Source: Pseudovibrio axinellae (GTDB taxonomy: Bacteria; Pseudomonadota; Alphaproteobacteria; Rhizobiales; Stappiaceae). From it: DNA of 64,000 nt. Made by a program: the position numbers and the translations under genes. This document shows positions 1 to 9,939 of this stretch, piece after piece. Every line of letters begins with the position of its first letter. Position 1 is the first letter of the stretch. The notes under the pieces were generated by a model that was given only the letters and a program-made list of their open reading frames with translations, ran no database searches and had not been told where the DNA came from. The stretch is from the NCBI RefSeq assembly GCF_900110875.1, contig NZ_FOFM01000001.1, positions 806,001-870,000 of the forward strand, given 5' to 3'.

Positions 1-481
1 TTCGCCCTGTCCACTGGACTAGCGCTGTTTTATGTTCGCTAGAGGCAGCCAGAGGCTTAATGCGAGTATACACACGCTCTTCCAATAGCCTCAGATCACA
101 AACTGGTGAGCAATCGATTACAAGAGCATCTACCCACAGCGCACTTTCCAACAACTATTGGTTTTCAGAAAACTATGTCAAATGCTTGTCGTAGGCTACC
201 GATAATCCAGCATGGTTATATTAAATTTTTGTAAGGCAAAAATAATTGCGCATTTACGCTGTGAAAAAAGCAAAACCACTGAAATTAGGCGAAAATCTCC
301 TAATTGAGCTCGGCTGCATCGACATTGCTGTATCTCCCACGGGTAAAATTGCGCAAACAAAACATACCCACAGAATTTATGCATGGAAAACAATAATAAT
401 TTTGCATGTTGTTTTGTTTTTGCCTCATTAATGAGTTATTAAAGATTTACTCAATTCGACAACAAGATGCTTGGAAACACC
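1..481. other. Left-edge stretch with no supported gene
   Basis: AT-rich sequence before the first convincing gene. Only two overlapping short open frames of about 60 codons occur, on opposite strands, with no ribosome binding site and no recognisable protein character. The last part probably holds the promoter of the downstream lipoprotein gene, but I cannot point to a clear -35/-10 pair. I see no tRNA-like or repeat structure. Confidence 0.5.
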
Positions 482-973
482 ATGAAGCGCTTGACTACAC
501 TTTTGCTTCTCAGCACCCCACTTATTGCCTGCCAAGCGTCGGTATCCGAAGATTTCGTTGATGCTATACCTGAAACTACTCAGGATGCATCACTTAGCAC
601 AGCAGCTATACCTGCCGCCCCTAGTGCTTTCTATACAGGAACCGCAGACTTGGGCGCCCTGACCTCTACAAACTGGATCGTCAGTGAAGGCAGTGGAAAC
701 AGCTCTGCGCCTTGTCATGTGAGGTTTAACAAGTCCTCTCCTGCGACTGAGGCCTCTGGAGCTGCCATAACAAGCAGCTTCCGGGCTGGGGAAGCTGCGA
801 CAAGCGGATGTGCGAATGAAGAGCTGAGCAGCGTCACGGCCTGGGCGGTGAATGGTGACACGATCGAGTTACGTGATGCGCAGGAAACCACAACGGCCTA
901 CCTGCTCATGGAGCGCCCTGACCTGTTGCTTGGCTACACCGCAAAAGGGTACGATCTGGTTGTCAGCCATTAA
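482..973 (+). CDS. Outer-membrane lipoprotein with Inh/AprI-like (protease inhibitor) domain
   Basis: The protein is about 163 aa. It begins with a lysine/arginine-containing n-region, a leucine-rich core and the lipobox LIAC, so it should be acylated on Cys17 and anchored in a membrane. After a Ser/Ala/Pro-rich linker, residues from about 60 onward resemble the small beta-barrel Inh domain of metalloprotease inhibitors such as AprI and of the Brucella lipoprotein Omp19: a TNW near the barrel start, two cysteines (PCHV and GCANEE) about 40 residues apart, and a SVTAWAVNGDTIELRD strand. The domain call is by pattern, so moderate. An in-frame ATG lies five codons upstream at 467; I chose 482 because GGAA precedes it at a sensible distance and the signal peptide then starts with MKR. 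No neighbour shares its strand and operon, so its target is unknown. Confidence 0.65.
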   Translation: MKRLTTLLLLSTPLIACQASVSEDFVDAIPETTQDASLSTAAIPAAPSAFYTGTADLGALTSTNWIVSEGSGNSSAPCHVRFNKSSPATEASGAAITSSFRAGEAATSGCANEELSSVTAWAVNGDTIELRDAQETTTAYLLMERPDLLLGYTAKGYDLVVSH

Positions 974-999
974 GAGGTATGTGGGCTTGTAGCGGTCGA

Positions 1000-1536
1000 T
1001 CAGGAATTGTTTGCAGGCGTGCGTGCGACAATATTCTTGCCCAGCTTTTCCAGCGCAGCCTTCAGGCGATCATCAGAAACATCAGCGACCTTCTGCTCAA
1101 TCCGGCGACTTTCAATCTCAGAGAGTTCTCGGAGTGGTTTTGGTGTGGTTTTCTTCGTCTTGAGGGCCGGACGTTGCACAACTTTGATGCGTCCCACAGC
1201 ATTCCAACCCAAAAAGGCGTTTATGCGGCTACGCAGCTGTGGCGCTTCGTGGGTGAAAAACAATGCGGTCGGACCATCAGAATGAACAAGAAGAGTGGCG
1301 GGCTCTGCAACTGGCTCGCCATCAGCGCTTTTGGTCCTTGGCCAGACAAGCCTACCAGGCTGAACCTTTCCGTGATACTGCTTCCCGACAAGTTCAGGCC
1401 ATGCAGCAAGGAGGTCGGCACTGGCAAAACCGCGTTTGCGCGCGACAGGGTGCATGGTCTTACCGATCAGCTCGTTTAGCTGACGGCTAGATCTATTAGG
1501 AACCCGATTTTGCGCAGTTGCTTTCATCGTCTTCAT
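1000..1536 (-). CDS. DUF721/DciA-like protein
   Basis: A protein of about 178 aa of the DUF721 family, which includes DciA, the replicative-helicase (DnaB) loader of bacteria lacking DnaC. The N-terminal part (about residues 15-110) has the family pattern LNELIGKTM, a WPELVG core and a conserved stretch on DNA-binding-like basic residues. The C-terminal third is charged and probably helical. It is divergent from mutY, with about 135 bp between the two starts; DUF721 beside mutY is a common alphaproteobacterial arrangement. The DsbA- and SMC-like genes that often follow DUF721 in Rhizobiales are not present here. The open frame can start at a GTG (1539), at ATG 1536, or at ATG 1527; I chose ATG 1536, but no start has a strong Shine-Dalgarno sequence. 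Confidence 0.7.
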   Translation of the reverse strand: MKTMKATAQNRVPNRSSRQLNELIGKTMHPVARKRGFASADLLAAWPELVGKQYHGKVQPGRLVWPRTKSADGEPVAEPATLLVHSDGPTALFFTHEAPQLRSRINAFLGWNAVGRIKVVQRPALKTKKTTPKPLRELSEIESRRIEQKVADVSDDRLKAALEKLGKNIVARTPANNS

Positions 1537-1673
1537 CACGCCATGAGATTAAGGCACATATATGACCATTGCTTTATATTGGTTTTAAAACAGTCCTGTT
1601 TTTCGCGGTACCATGAATTACCAAGGGAACCCCAATTATTTAGGGATCAAAACCAAGGTTAACCCACAAAACC

Positions 1674-2726
1674 ATGCAAGATAATCTAGTTCTTCTTTAC
1701 TGGTATGACAGAAATTCTCGTCAACTACCATGGCGCACACCACCAACTGATATACTTTCCGGTGCAAAACCAGACCCTTATCATGTCTGGCTCTCCGAAA
1801 TTATGCTGCAGCAGACTACTGTTGCAGCTGTAAAAAGTTACTTCGAGCTCTTCATAAGGACATGGCCAACACTTGCAGATATGGCTCATGCGGAGGAAGA
1901 GGACATCCTGAAAGCATGGGCGGGGCTCGGTTATTATTCCCGTGCAAGAAATCTCTATAAGTGTGCAAAACATGTCCAACTGCATCACAATGGACGTTTT
2001 CCGGAGGAAGAAGAGCGACTTTTAGCGCTGCCTGGCATCGGTCCCTACACAGCTGCAGCCATTACCAGCATTGCATTTGGCCGACATGCTGCGGTGGTTG
2101 ATGGCAATGTAGAACGCGTTCTTTCTCGCCGCCATGCCTTATTGACAGAACTTCCTGCCCTCAAAGCGGAGGTAAAGCCACTCATGGCGGAAGTCACACC
2201 GCATGATCGCCCAGGTGATTTTGCGCAGGCCATGATGGACCTTGGCGCAACGATCTGCACGCCGAAGTCGCCTGCTTGTGGCATCTGCCCGTGGATGGAC
2301 GTTTGCGAAGGGCGAAAGCAAGGCATTGCGGACACTCTTCCCCGCAAAGCGCCAAAGAAGGTAAAGCCGACGCGGCGCGGTATGGCGTATTTGCTTACAG
2401 ATGACAGCGGGCGCCTTCTTCTACGTAAACGGGAAGATAAAGGGCTACTTGCTGGAATGAGTGAGCCGATGACAACGCATTGGGCAGATGATGCTGCACT
2501 TGAAGACCTGTCGTCCGCTCCCCTGTCAGCCGACTGGGTGCGGACGACAAAGGATGTAAAGCACACCTTTACGCATTTCCATCTTGAAATGAGCGTCTGG
2601 AAAGCGCAGGCCCCTGCTCATTATGCAAAACCAACTGGGTATTGGTGGTCTGCCCCTGAGGAACTGGAAGGGGAAGCCTTGCCGACAGTCATGAAGAAAG
2701 CACTGAAGGCTGGTAATCTGATTTAA
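1674..2726 (+). CDS. mutY: A/G-specific adenine DNA glycosylase MutY
   Basis: Removes adenine mispaired with 8-oxoguanine or guanine in base-excision repair. The 350-aa length is normal. Visible signatures are the catalytic glutamate in LSEIMLQQT (E42), the helix-hairpin-helix LPGIGPYTA (about 119-127), the catalytic aspartate in VVDGNVERV (D143), and the [4Fe-4S] ligands C195-x6-C202-x2-C205-x5-C211. A C-terminal NUDIX-like 8-oxoG recognition domain occupies about residues 230-345. The gene is divergent from the DUF721 gene and ends just before a strong terminator. The start ATG lacks a clear Shine-Dalgarno sequence, but the N-terminus (YDRNSRQLPWR) matches the usual family start. Confidence 0.97.
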   Translation: MQDNLVLLYWYDRNSRQLPWRTPPTDILSGAKPDPYHVWLSEIMLQQTTVAAVKSYFELFIRTWPTLADMAHAEEEDILKAWAGLGYYSRARNLYKCAKHVQLHHNGRFPEEEERLLALPGIGPYTAAAITSIAFGRHAAVVDGNVERVLSRRHALLTELPALKAEVKPLMAEVTPHDRPGDFAQAMMDLGATICTPKSPACGICPWMDVCEGRKQGIADTLPRKAPKKVKPTRRGMAYLLTDDSGRLLLRKREDKGLLAGMSEPMTTHWADDAALEDLSSAPLSADWVRTTKDVKHTFTHFHLEMSVWKAQAPAHYAKPTGYWWSAPEELEGEALPTVMKKALKAGNLI

Positions 2727-2731
2727 ATGCA

Positions 2732-2765
2732 AAAAGCCGGGTTGGTGCCCGGCTTTTCTTTTTCT
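2732..2765 (+). terminator. Rho-independent terminator after mutY
   Basis: A perfect 10-bp stem (AAAAGCCGGG / CCCGGCTTTT, arms 2732-2741 and 2748-2757) with a 6-nt loop is followed by a T-rich run. The A-rich 5' flank makes it plausible in both directions, so it may also stop the convergent amn transcript. Confidence 0.9.
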
Positions 2766-2784
2766 TGCAAATGCTGATTGATGC

Positions 2785-4293
2785 TTATTGGAACGCTGTT
2801 TCCATAAAGCTACGGAGTTTTCTAGAATGGAGCCGTTCCAGAGGCATTTCCCTGAGGATCTCCATGGTCTTAACGCCGATTTCCAGATGCTGGTCGACCT
2901 GCTTGCGGTAAAAATCTGTCGCCATGCCCGGCAGTTTCAGCTCACCATGCAGCGGCTTATCGGAAACGCAAAGCAGCGTTCCGTAAGGCACGCGGAACCG
3001 GAAGCCATTGGCCGCAATGGTCGCAGATTCCATATCGAGTGCAATTGCACGCGATTGGGAGAAGCGCTGCACCGGTTCGCGGTGGTCTCGTAGCTCCCAG
3101 TTGCGGTTATCGATGGAGGCAACGGTTCCTGTGCGCATCACGCGCTTCAGATCATACCCGCTGTATCCTGTTGTCTGCTCAACTGCATTTTCCAATGCCA
3201 CCTGCACTTCTGCCAGAGGCGGAATCGGCACCCAGGTCGGCAAGTCGGCATCCAGCACCTTGTCTTCGCGCACATACCCGTGTGCTAAAACGTAATCACC
3301 CAGCTGCTGGCTGCTTCTTAGGCCTGCACAGTGACCTAGCATCAGCCATGCATGGGGACGCAGCACTGCGATATGGTCGGTGATTGTTTTAGCGTTGGAA
3401 GGCCCCACCCCGATGTTCACCATGGTAATGCCAGAGTTATCCTCCCGAAGCAGGTGGTAAGCTGGCATTTGTGGCAACCGTGGCGGCGCCACACCTTCGC
3501 TTGGCTCTTTGTCACCTGCGTAGGTAATTACGTTACCCGGCTCCACATAGGCGATATAACCGCTGTTCGGGTCGTTGATCAGCTCTTTGGCCATCTGCGC
3601 AAAGCCATCAATGTAGAACTGGTAGTTTGTAAAGAGCACGAAGTTCTGGAAATAACTTGGTGCAGTTGCAGTGTAGTGCTGCAAACGATGCAGGGAATAA
3701 TCGACGCGCGGAGCCGTAAATGGCGCTAGCGGTTCAAAGCCATCTTTTGCACGGTAAGTGCCATTGGAGATGGCATCATCCATCACAGCAAGGTCTGGCA
3801 CATCAAAGACATCACGAAGCGGGCGCTCTTCCTTGGACGGGATCGCTCCTTCAACGTGTGTGCCTTCATAAAAAGCAAAATGAAGCGGAATGGTCTGATC
3901 ACTCTCAGCAATCACCACTTCAAGGCCATGATTTTTAATGAGCAAATCGATCTGATGTTCCAGATATTGTTTAAACAGATCTGGGCGGGTGATCGTGGTT
4001 TTGTATTTGCCTGGTCTTGCCACAAAGCCATAGGACAGACGCGTATCAACACGGCTATGGCTGGAAACTTCAAACCGCAGTTCAGGGTAAAAAGCGCGAA
4101 CCCTATTTGCTGGCATTTTGCCTTGCGATGCAGCTTTGAAGCTTTCGCGCAAAAATTCAGTTGCCCGATCAAATAGGTAAATCAGATGTTCAACAGCCTG
4201 CGTTGCATCGGTAAATGAGCGTGGGGGAATTGCTTCAGGCGTACGGATGGAACGGCTTTCCATCACAACGTCGCTATCGGATATAGTCGACAC
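2785..4293 (-). CDS. amn: AMP nucleosidase
   Basis: Hydrolyses AMP to adenine and ribose 5-phosphate in purine salvage. The protein is about 502 aa and carries both parts of the family: an N-terminal Amn-specific domain (about 25-175) and a C-terminal nucleoside-phosphorylase-like catalytic domain. Recognisable blocks are GITMVNIGVGPSNAKT, LMLGHCAGLR and ALDMESATIAANGFRF, the last being the region that contacts ribose. The longest frame extends to an ATG at 4368. I place the start at the GTG (4293) because AGAGGAG lies about 10 nt upstream of it, inside the longer frame, and the resulting length fits the family. It converges on mutY and is divergent from the glycerophosphodiesterase gene. Confidence 0.93.
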   Translation of the reverse strand: MSTISDSDVVMESRSIRTPEAIPPRSFTDATQAVEHLIYLFDRATEFLRESFKAASQGKMPANRVRAFYPELRFEVSSHSRVDTRLSYGFVARPGKYKTTITRPDLFKQYLEHQIDLLIKNHGLEVVIAESDQTIPLHFAFYEGTHVEGAIPSKEERPLRDVFDVPDLAVMDDAISNGTYRAKDGFEPLAPFTAPRVDYSLHRLQHYTATAPSYFQNFVLFTNYQFYIDGFAQMAKELINDPNSGYIAYVEPGNVITYAGDKEPSEGVAPPRLPQMPAYHLLREDNSGITMVNIGVGPSNAKTITDHIAVLRPHAWLMLGHCAGLRSSQQLGDYVLAHGYVREDKVLDADLPTWVPIPPLAEVQVALENAVEQTTGYSGYDLKRVMRTGTVASIDNRNWELRDHREPVQRFSQSRAIALDMESATIAANGFRFRVPYGTLLCVSDKPLHGELKLPGMATDFYRKQVDQHLEIGVKTMEILREMPLERLHSRKLRSFMETAFQ

Positions 4294-4530
4294 GTTCGGT
4301 TTCTCCTCTTTCGTGTCACTATATATCTGAGGGATGTTTGCGACAGGGTCAAGACAATGGGCCGACAAATGTGATTTATTTTTTAGTAACTGAGTAAATC
4401 TTCACGATCTATGCAAATTAAGTTCTTCGTGGATACTCGATATTTTATACTACATATTTTCACTTATATGCTTCACAATGTTTCGTATAGACATGAAACG
4501 AAAGTAAAAGGTGATCGGGAGGGATCTTTT

Positions 4531-5751
4531 ATGCATTTTGTACGAAACCTTACTCTAGGCCTCATGGCAGGCGCCTGCATGACAGTTGGTGCACAAGCTG
4601 CCCAAGTGGGCCCTCGCCCTGCATTCCTCGTAGAGCAAATGCAGGATGGCCCACTTAAAGAAAAACTGCGCGCTTGCATCGGCAACCCTGCCGAAAGCTC
4701 CAGTTTCTCTATTGGGCACAGGGGTGCTCCTATGCAGTTCCCTGAGCACACCTTGCAGTCTTATCAGGCAGCCGCACTCATGGGTGCAGGTGTACAGGAA
4801 TGTGATGTCACTTTTACGAAGGACAAAGAACTCGTCTGTCGTCACTCACAAAATGACATGGCGACAACGACCAATATCCTGACATCGGATCTGGCTGACA
4901 CCTGCGTGAAACCTTTCACTCCTGCTGCCAATGGTGAAAAAGCCTCAGCAGAATGCAGAACCTCTGATATCACTCTTGCTGAGTTCGAAAGCCTGCATGG
5001 CAAGATGGATGCATCTGACCCGACAGCAACGACTGTTGAAGGTTTCCTGAAAGGTACACCTGACTGGCGCACAGACCTTTATGCAGGTGCTGGTGCTGGC
5101 GGTACTTTGATGACGCACGCGCAGTCCATTGAGCTCTTCAAAGCTCAGGGCGTTAAGTTTACCCCAGAACTGAAGCAGCCAAGCGTAGAGATGCCGTTTG
5201 ATGGCTTTACTCAGGAAGATTACGCTCAGAAGCTGATCAACGAATATAAGGCTGCGGGCGTTCCTGCATCTGACGTTTTTGCTCAGTCCTTCTCACTGGA
5301 TGATGTCCTTTACTGGATTAAGGCAGAACCTGAGTTTGGTAAGCAGGCTGTCTTTCTTGACGGACGTTACAATGACGAGAGCTTTGATGCTTCTAACCCG
5401 TCCACGTTCAAGCCTTCCATGGCTGAGCTGAAGGCAATGGGCGTGAACTACATTGCTCCTCCGCTTTGGGTGCTTGTCACTCTTGAAGACGGCAAGATCG
5501 TGCCATCTGCCTACGCGAAGGCAGCAAAAGCGGCTGATCTTAATATCATTACGTGGACGCTGGAACGTTCTGGCCTGCTCTCTCACAACAAGGGTGGCTG
5601 GTATTATAACAGCATCAGTGATGCAGTGACCAACGAAGGCACCGCGTTAGAGGTACTTGACGTTCTTGCACAGGATGTAAAAGTAACCGGCGTATTTTCT
5701 GACTGGCCAGCAACAGTCACCTTCTATGCCAATTGCATGGGATTGAAATAA
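4531..5751 (+). CDS. Periplasmic glycerophosphodiester phosphodiesterase
   Basis: Hydrolyses glycerophosphodiesters to glycerol 3-phosphate and an alcohol (GlpQ/UgpQ-type GDPD fold). From this start the protein is 406 aa. A signal peptide ends near AQAA/Q (residues 21-25), so it is exported. Catalytic residues are visible as H63-R64 ([13 protein letters not shown]), E72, E90 and D92 (QECDVTF) and H105 (CRHS). The family pattern HRG...PE.T...E.D...H is complete. The open frame extends to an ATG at 4411; I chose 4531 because GGGAGGG stands 7-12 nt before it and the signal peptide begins there. It is monocistronic and ends at a terminator. Confidence 0.9.
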   Translation: MHFVRNLTLGLMAGACMTVGAQAAQVGPRPAFLVEQMQDGPLKEKLRACIGNPAESSSFSIGHRGAPMQFPEHTLQSYQAAALMGAGVQECDVTFTKDKELVCRHSQNDMATTTNILTSDLADTCVKPFTPAANGEKASAECRTSDITLAEFESLHGKMDASDPTATTVEGFLKGTPDWRTDLYAGAGAGGTLMTHAQSIELFKAQGVKFTPELKQPSVEMPFDGFTQEDYAQKLINEYKAAGVPASDVFAQSFSLDDVLYWIKAEPEFGKQAVFLDGRYNDESFDASNPSTFKPSMAELKAMGVNYIAPPLWVLVTLEDGKIVPSAYAKAAKAADLNIITWTLERSGLLSHNKGGWYYNSISDAVTNEGTALEVLDVLAQDVKVTGVFSDWPATVTFYANCMGLK

Positions 5752-5786
5752 ACCCTCTTCAGAGGCATCTCAATTTGAGTTCGAAG

Positions 5787-5816
5787 AAGCGCGCCCTATG
5801 AGGTGCGCTTTTTTTG
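5787..5816 (+). terminator. Terminator after the GDPD gene
   Basis: Arms 5787-5795 (AAGCGCGCC) and 5802-5810 (GGTGCGCTT) pair with one G-T wobble around a 6-nt loop and are followed by TTTTT. Confidence 0.85.
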
Positions 5817-7274
<1,458 letters not shown>

Positions 7275-7330
7275 CGTTTGAAACAGTTCGTGCGGCGACC
7301 TCGCCTCACGGTTTACAGGGTTTGTCCCTG

Positions 7331-7355
7331 CTTCTTATCCATATGACTTGGCCCC
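7331..7355 (+). repeat. Direct repeat, copy 1 (ccrM terminator leader)
   Basis: Twenty-five bases beginning CTTCTTATCCATATGAC recur at 8844-8868 with one substitution. The offset between copies is 1513 bp. Each copy lies about 120-150 bp before the start of one of the two paralogous genes described below. It is too long to be chance. Confidence 0.85.
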
Positions 7356-7384
7356 TATCGCGACGCGGTGGGGGCTTTTTTTAT
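7331..7384 (+). terminator. Terminator after ccrM, inside a duplicated segment
   Basis: The hairpin arms GCCCCTA (7351-7357) and TGGGGGC (about 7369-7375) are followed by seven T residues. The 20 bases before it, together with the 5' arm, recur almost exactly at 8844-8868, with a single A/T difference, in front of another terminator. The repeat marks the left edge of the proposed tandem duplication. Confidence 0.8.
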
Positions 7385-7471
7385 GGTTCGGTAAGGATGT
7401 TTTGCCGCTGTTTTCACGATTGGGCCTACCAAAAGTCTAGCGAGTATCTGGATAAATAAGAGGACCATCAG

Positions 7472-8341
7472 ATGCCAGTGGTACAGGACGATGCAACGCT
7501 ACAGTTGATTAGCGCAGACAACATCATGTTTGGGACCATCGACTTTGATAAGGATGACCCCGTTCTGAGCAATGACTATACTGTAAAGCAACTTCAAATG
7601 CCCAGTATGTACATGGGAAATGACGCCGATGTTGAAGCATCTCGATATCGACCATTTCATAGTAGTGGTTTCATGGTTGGACAGGCACAACAGCGGGTTT
7701 TCGGGATGTACAGTGAAGCGGTTTACATACAGAAAGCAACCTTGAAATCTACAGTAGTGGACAACTCCAGCGACAAATCAGCAAGCTTTATTTTGGGAAA
7801 AACTCCTAAGGAAGTACGAGACAAGCTCACATCTTTTAAAGCAGTCACAATCAAAATTTCTGACTTGATTGCGGCAAATGACGAATCTCAACCGGAAAAG
7901 AAAGCCAAGCATCCACTGAACCAGATTGTTTACGTCGAAGACGGCGCATTTGCAGGAACTTTTTGGATTACTCTGAAAGATAATAAGGGAAATTCGAAAT
8001 ATAATAATCTGCAAATCATGGACTGGGACATTACATCAACAAGTGACATACAAAAATTCCCCAATGAAAGAGAAAAAATACACTGGGGCCATACTTGTAT
8101 TGAACATAATAAGATCCGAGATTTTTATGCCGCTCTTCCTGACGTCGGATCAGACTCCTTTGACAACTTACTAAAACTTGGAAAATACCAGCAATTTCTG
8201 GTTTTGGTTTCTGGTAAGAACGACCTGAAAACCTGGGAAATTCTACCCAATGCAGAATGGCTCCCGCGATCTATGTATAATTTAAACGCAAAGGCTCAAC
8301 TTGATGCTGTGAAGTTGATGGCGTCTGGATTTGAGAGCTAG
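7472..8341 (+). CDS. Protein of an unrecognised family, paralogue 1
   Basis: A 289-aa protein that I cannot assign to any family. There is no signal peptide or membrane segment, so it is probably cytoplasmic. It is a diverged paralogue of the gene at 8995-9846. Both share, in order, an N-terminal LIS/LIQ..N.MFG block, QMPSMYMG (QMPSLYIG), SRYRPFHSSGF (LRYRPFHNSGF), FAGTFW (IAGTFW), EKIHWGH (GKIHWGH) and a C-terminal QLDAVK (QFDAIK). Between the blocks identity is low. AGAGGA precedes the ATG at good spacing. It directly follows the ccrM terminator and is followed by a 14-bp hairpin and the tyrS relic. The conserved histidine/aromatic blocks suggest a binding or catalytic site, but I infer no function. 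Confidence 0.85.
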   Translation: MPVVQDDATLQLISADNIMFGTIDFDKDDPVLSNDYTVKQLQMPSMYMGNDADVEASRYRPFHSSGFMVGQAQQRVFGMYSEAVYIQKATLKSTVVDNSSDKSASFILGKTPKEVRDKLTSFKAVTIKISDLIAANDESQPEKKAKHPLNQIVYVEDGAFAGTFWITLKDNKGNSKYNNLQIMDWDITSTSDIQKFPNEREKIHWGHTCIEHNKIRDFYAALPDVGSDSFDNLLKLGKYQQFLVLVSGKNDLKTWEILPNAEWLPRSMYNLNAKAQLDAVKLMASGFES

Positions 8342-8540
8342 GATACACTCCCAAAAAGATGCTGCCGACTTCCGAACTTAAACACTCGTAAAAACGATTA
8401 CATAGAGCATGTCACGCGAGTGAATATGAATGCAACATGTGTTAGCTGTTAGACTTCAACACATCGCGTTGACACTTACTTTTCTTAGTTCTCACATTTG
8501 CGGTTACGTCAATCGGTTGATGTCAGGATACTACAGATAA

Positions 8541-8572
8541 ACAAGCAGCCAGTGCACACACTGGCTGCTTGT
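8541..8572. terminator. Perfect 14-bp hairpin after paralogue 1
   Basis: Arms 8541-8554 (ACAAGCAGCCAGTG) and 8559-8572 (CACTGGCTGCTTGT) pair perfectly around a 4-nt CACA loop. There is no T run on either side, so it is not a classic intrinsic terminator. It lies between the end of paralogue 1 and the end of the tyrS relic, the place where an intergenic terminator would be expected. The preceding 200 bases (8342-8540) hold nothing I can identify. Confidence 0.5.
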
Positions 8573-8576
8573 AATC

Positions 8577-8846
8577 AGCATACATTAAACAAACTCCACC
8601 AGTACTATACGACATTTTCCGACTGCGCGTATTAGACGTTCGCCTGGCTCGAGGACGCCTTCAGATATTATGCGGTTTCTTCCAGAACGATGGATAAATT
8701 CAGGCTGACGCGTCCGCCTCGCGTTAGGCGGTAGGCTTCGCCGTCGCTGCTGGCAAAGCCGGTCTTTACCAGCAAGTTCAGCAGGCCGAGGCTGTGGACG
8801 AGAAGTGCTAGAGGAAACTCATGGCTGGCTGACTGAGATCCTCCTT
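8577..8846 (-). pseudogene. Decayed 3' fragment of tyrS (S4-domain end)
   Basis: Read on the minus strand, this stretch aligns over about 260 bp with the 3' end of intact tyrS (10389-10650), including the same final FV-stop. The readable remnant runs EDLSQP, then HEFPLALLVHSLGLLN, then GFASSDGEAYRL, SIVLEE, RIISEGVLEPGERL and LVEFV-stop, against the intact EDLSQP, HELPLTLLAKPLGLLE, GFAESNGEARRL, SIVLEE, RMISEGDLKPGERL and LVMFV-stop. Two single-base deletions, one after SQP and one after SIVLEE, break the frame. There is no start, catalytic domain or HIGH/KMSKS motif. It therefore cannot encode a synthetase and is a relic left by duplication. Nucleotide identity looks like roughly two thirds to three quarters by eye. 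Confidence 0.88.
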
Positions 8847-8868
8847 CTTATCCATATGACATGGCCCC
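8844..8868 (+). repeat. Direct repeat, copy 2
   Basis: The second copy of the 25-base element at 7331-7355, with one A/T difference. It abuts the broken end of the tyrS relic, so the boundary near 8841-8847 is the likely junction of the duplication. Confidence 0.85.
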
Positions 8869-8893
8869 TGCCTTTATAGGTAAGGGCTTTTTA
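8864..8893 (+). terminator. Diverged copy of the ccrM terminator
   Basis: A GCCC...GGGC hairpin with one internal mismatch is followed by TTTTTA. It is the counterpart of the terminator at 7351-7384, but here it follows the tyrS relic and has no plus-strand gene immediately before it to terminate. Confidence 0.65.
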
Positions 8894-8994
8894 TTGTTTG
8901 TTTACTCTGATCAAAAGGTGCGAGTTCTCCGCTTTCACTAAGTCTCTCCTCCACCGTCATTTTGGTGCGTTCAAAACAATTAAGAGAGATTTCA

Positions 8995-9846
8995 ATGTCC
9001 AGTGAGCAAACAAATTCCAGCCTGAAACTCATACAGCCGAAGAATGTTATGTTCGGCTCCTTAGGCCTTACAAAAAGCGATGATAAGGCAGATCTTAAAA
9101 ACATCAGCCCGACTACTCCGCAAATGCCTAGCCTGTATATCGGTGATAAATCGGCATCGCCAACACTGCGGTATCGCCCATTTCATAACAGCGGCTTTGT
9201 TGCCCTTACTAAAGAAGATCGGACCTACTTTATTTACTGCGAGAACCCTGATGTATCAAAACGCAAGATTGCAGAAGGTACATATAAAGACGATCAGAGT
9301 TTTGTAGACTATCTTGGGAACAGTGCGACAGAGATTACGCCAATCTTGAGAGACCTATCAACTCAATCCGTTACAAAGCAGCAGGTGTCTGGCTTTAATA
9401 ACGGGATCAACACCGACGCCTTCTCTGAACTGAAAGAAATTGTTCAGGTGGTCAGTGATGATATCGCGGGGACTTTCTGGGCACTCGTGGAAACAGATAG
9501 TGGCAAACTGTATTGCCCGATCCGCGTTGTCGATACCAAAACAAGCAATGTTCAGGACGACAAACTGCCTAAAGAAAGTGGTAAAATTCACTGGGGACAT
9601 TACCTTCTGCCCAGTGACTTTCTCGCCAACTACTATGAACGTAATACGGTCACGCTGGGATCTGAGCTCCTGCTCCATCTCTTTGGTCTTGGAAACTTCG
9701 CTCAAAACATGCCTGTCACATGTGACGGCCTGAGAGCAGAAGTAGTGCCCGGGAAGAAATTCCTTAGCCGCTCCAGTTGCAACAACGATATTGAAACTCA
9801 GTTTGACGCGATCAAGCAGGCGATCCTAGAGTTTGATATCGAGTAG
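8995..9846 (+). CDS. Protein of an unrecognised family, paralogue 2
   Basis: A protein of about 283 aa, the diverged sister of the gene at 7472-8341, sharing the blocks QMPSLYIG, LRYRPFHNSGF, IAGTFW, GKIHWGH and QFDAIK in the same order and spacing. No signal peptide, membrane helix or known domain is visible. I moved the start from an in-frame ATG at 8962 to 8995 because AAGAGAGA stands 7 nt before it, and the N-terminus (LKLIQPKNVMFG) then aligns with that of paralogue 1 without overhang. It is followed by a small hairpin and then the deaminase-like gene on the same strand. Both copies are intact and their motifs are conserved, which argues for selection rather than decay. The function is unknown. 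Confidence 0.85.
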   Translation: MSSEQTNSSLKLIQPKNVMFGSLGLTKSDDKADLKNISPTTPQMPSLYIGDKSASPTLRYRPFHNSGFVALTKEDRTYFIYCENPDVSKRKIAEGTYKDDQSFVDYLGNSATEITPILRDLSTQSVTKQQVSGFNNGINTDAFSELKEIVQVVSDDIAGTFWALVETDSGKLYCPIRVVDTKTSNVQDDKLPKESGKIHWGHYLLPSDFLANYYERNTVTLGSELLLHLFGLGNFAQNMPVTCDGLRAEVVPGKKFLSRSSCNNDIETQFDAIKQAILEFDIE

Positions 9847-9859
9847 AAATTGTGCACCG

Positions 9860-9890
9860 CCCTGCTAGGTTTTACTAGCAGGGTTTACTC
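9860..9890 (+). terminator. Hairpin after paralogue 2
   Basis: The perfect 9-bp stem CCCTGCTAG (9860-9868) / CTAGCAGGG (9875-9883) has a 6-nt loop and only three T residues after it, so it is a weak intrinsic terminator or an attenuator before the deaminase-like gene. Confidence 0.6.
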
Positions 9891-9939
9891 CTGCTATGTT
9901 CAATGAACCCAATATATTTGATGAGTAAGTTTTCGCAGT

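Noticed and set aside
979-1479. Long plus-strand open frames opposite the DUF721 gene
   Set aside because: They mirror the coding frame of the minus-strand gene, show no family features and have no ribosome binding site.
2045-2566. 173-codon minus-strand frame inside mutY
   Set aside because: A shadow of mutY; the plus-strand frame carries all catalytic and iron-sulfur motifs.
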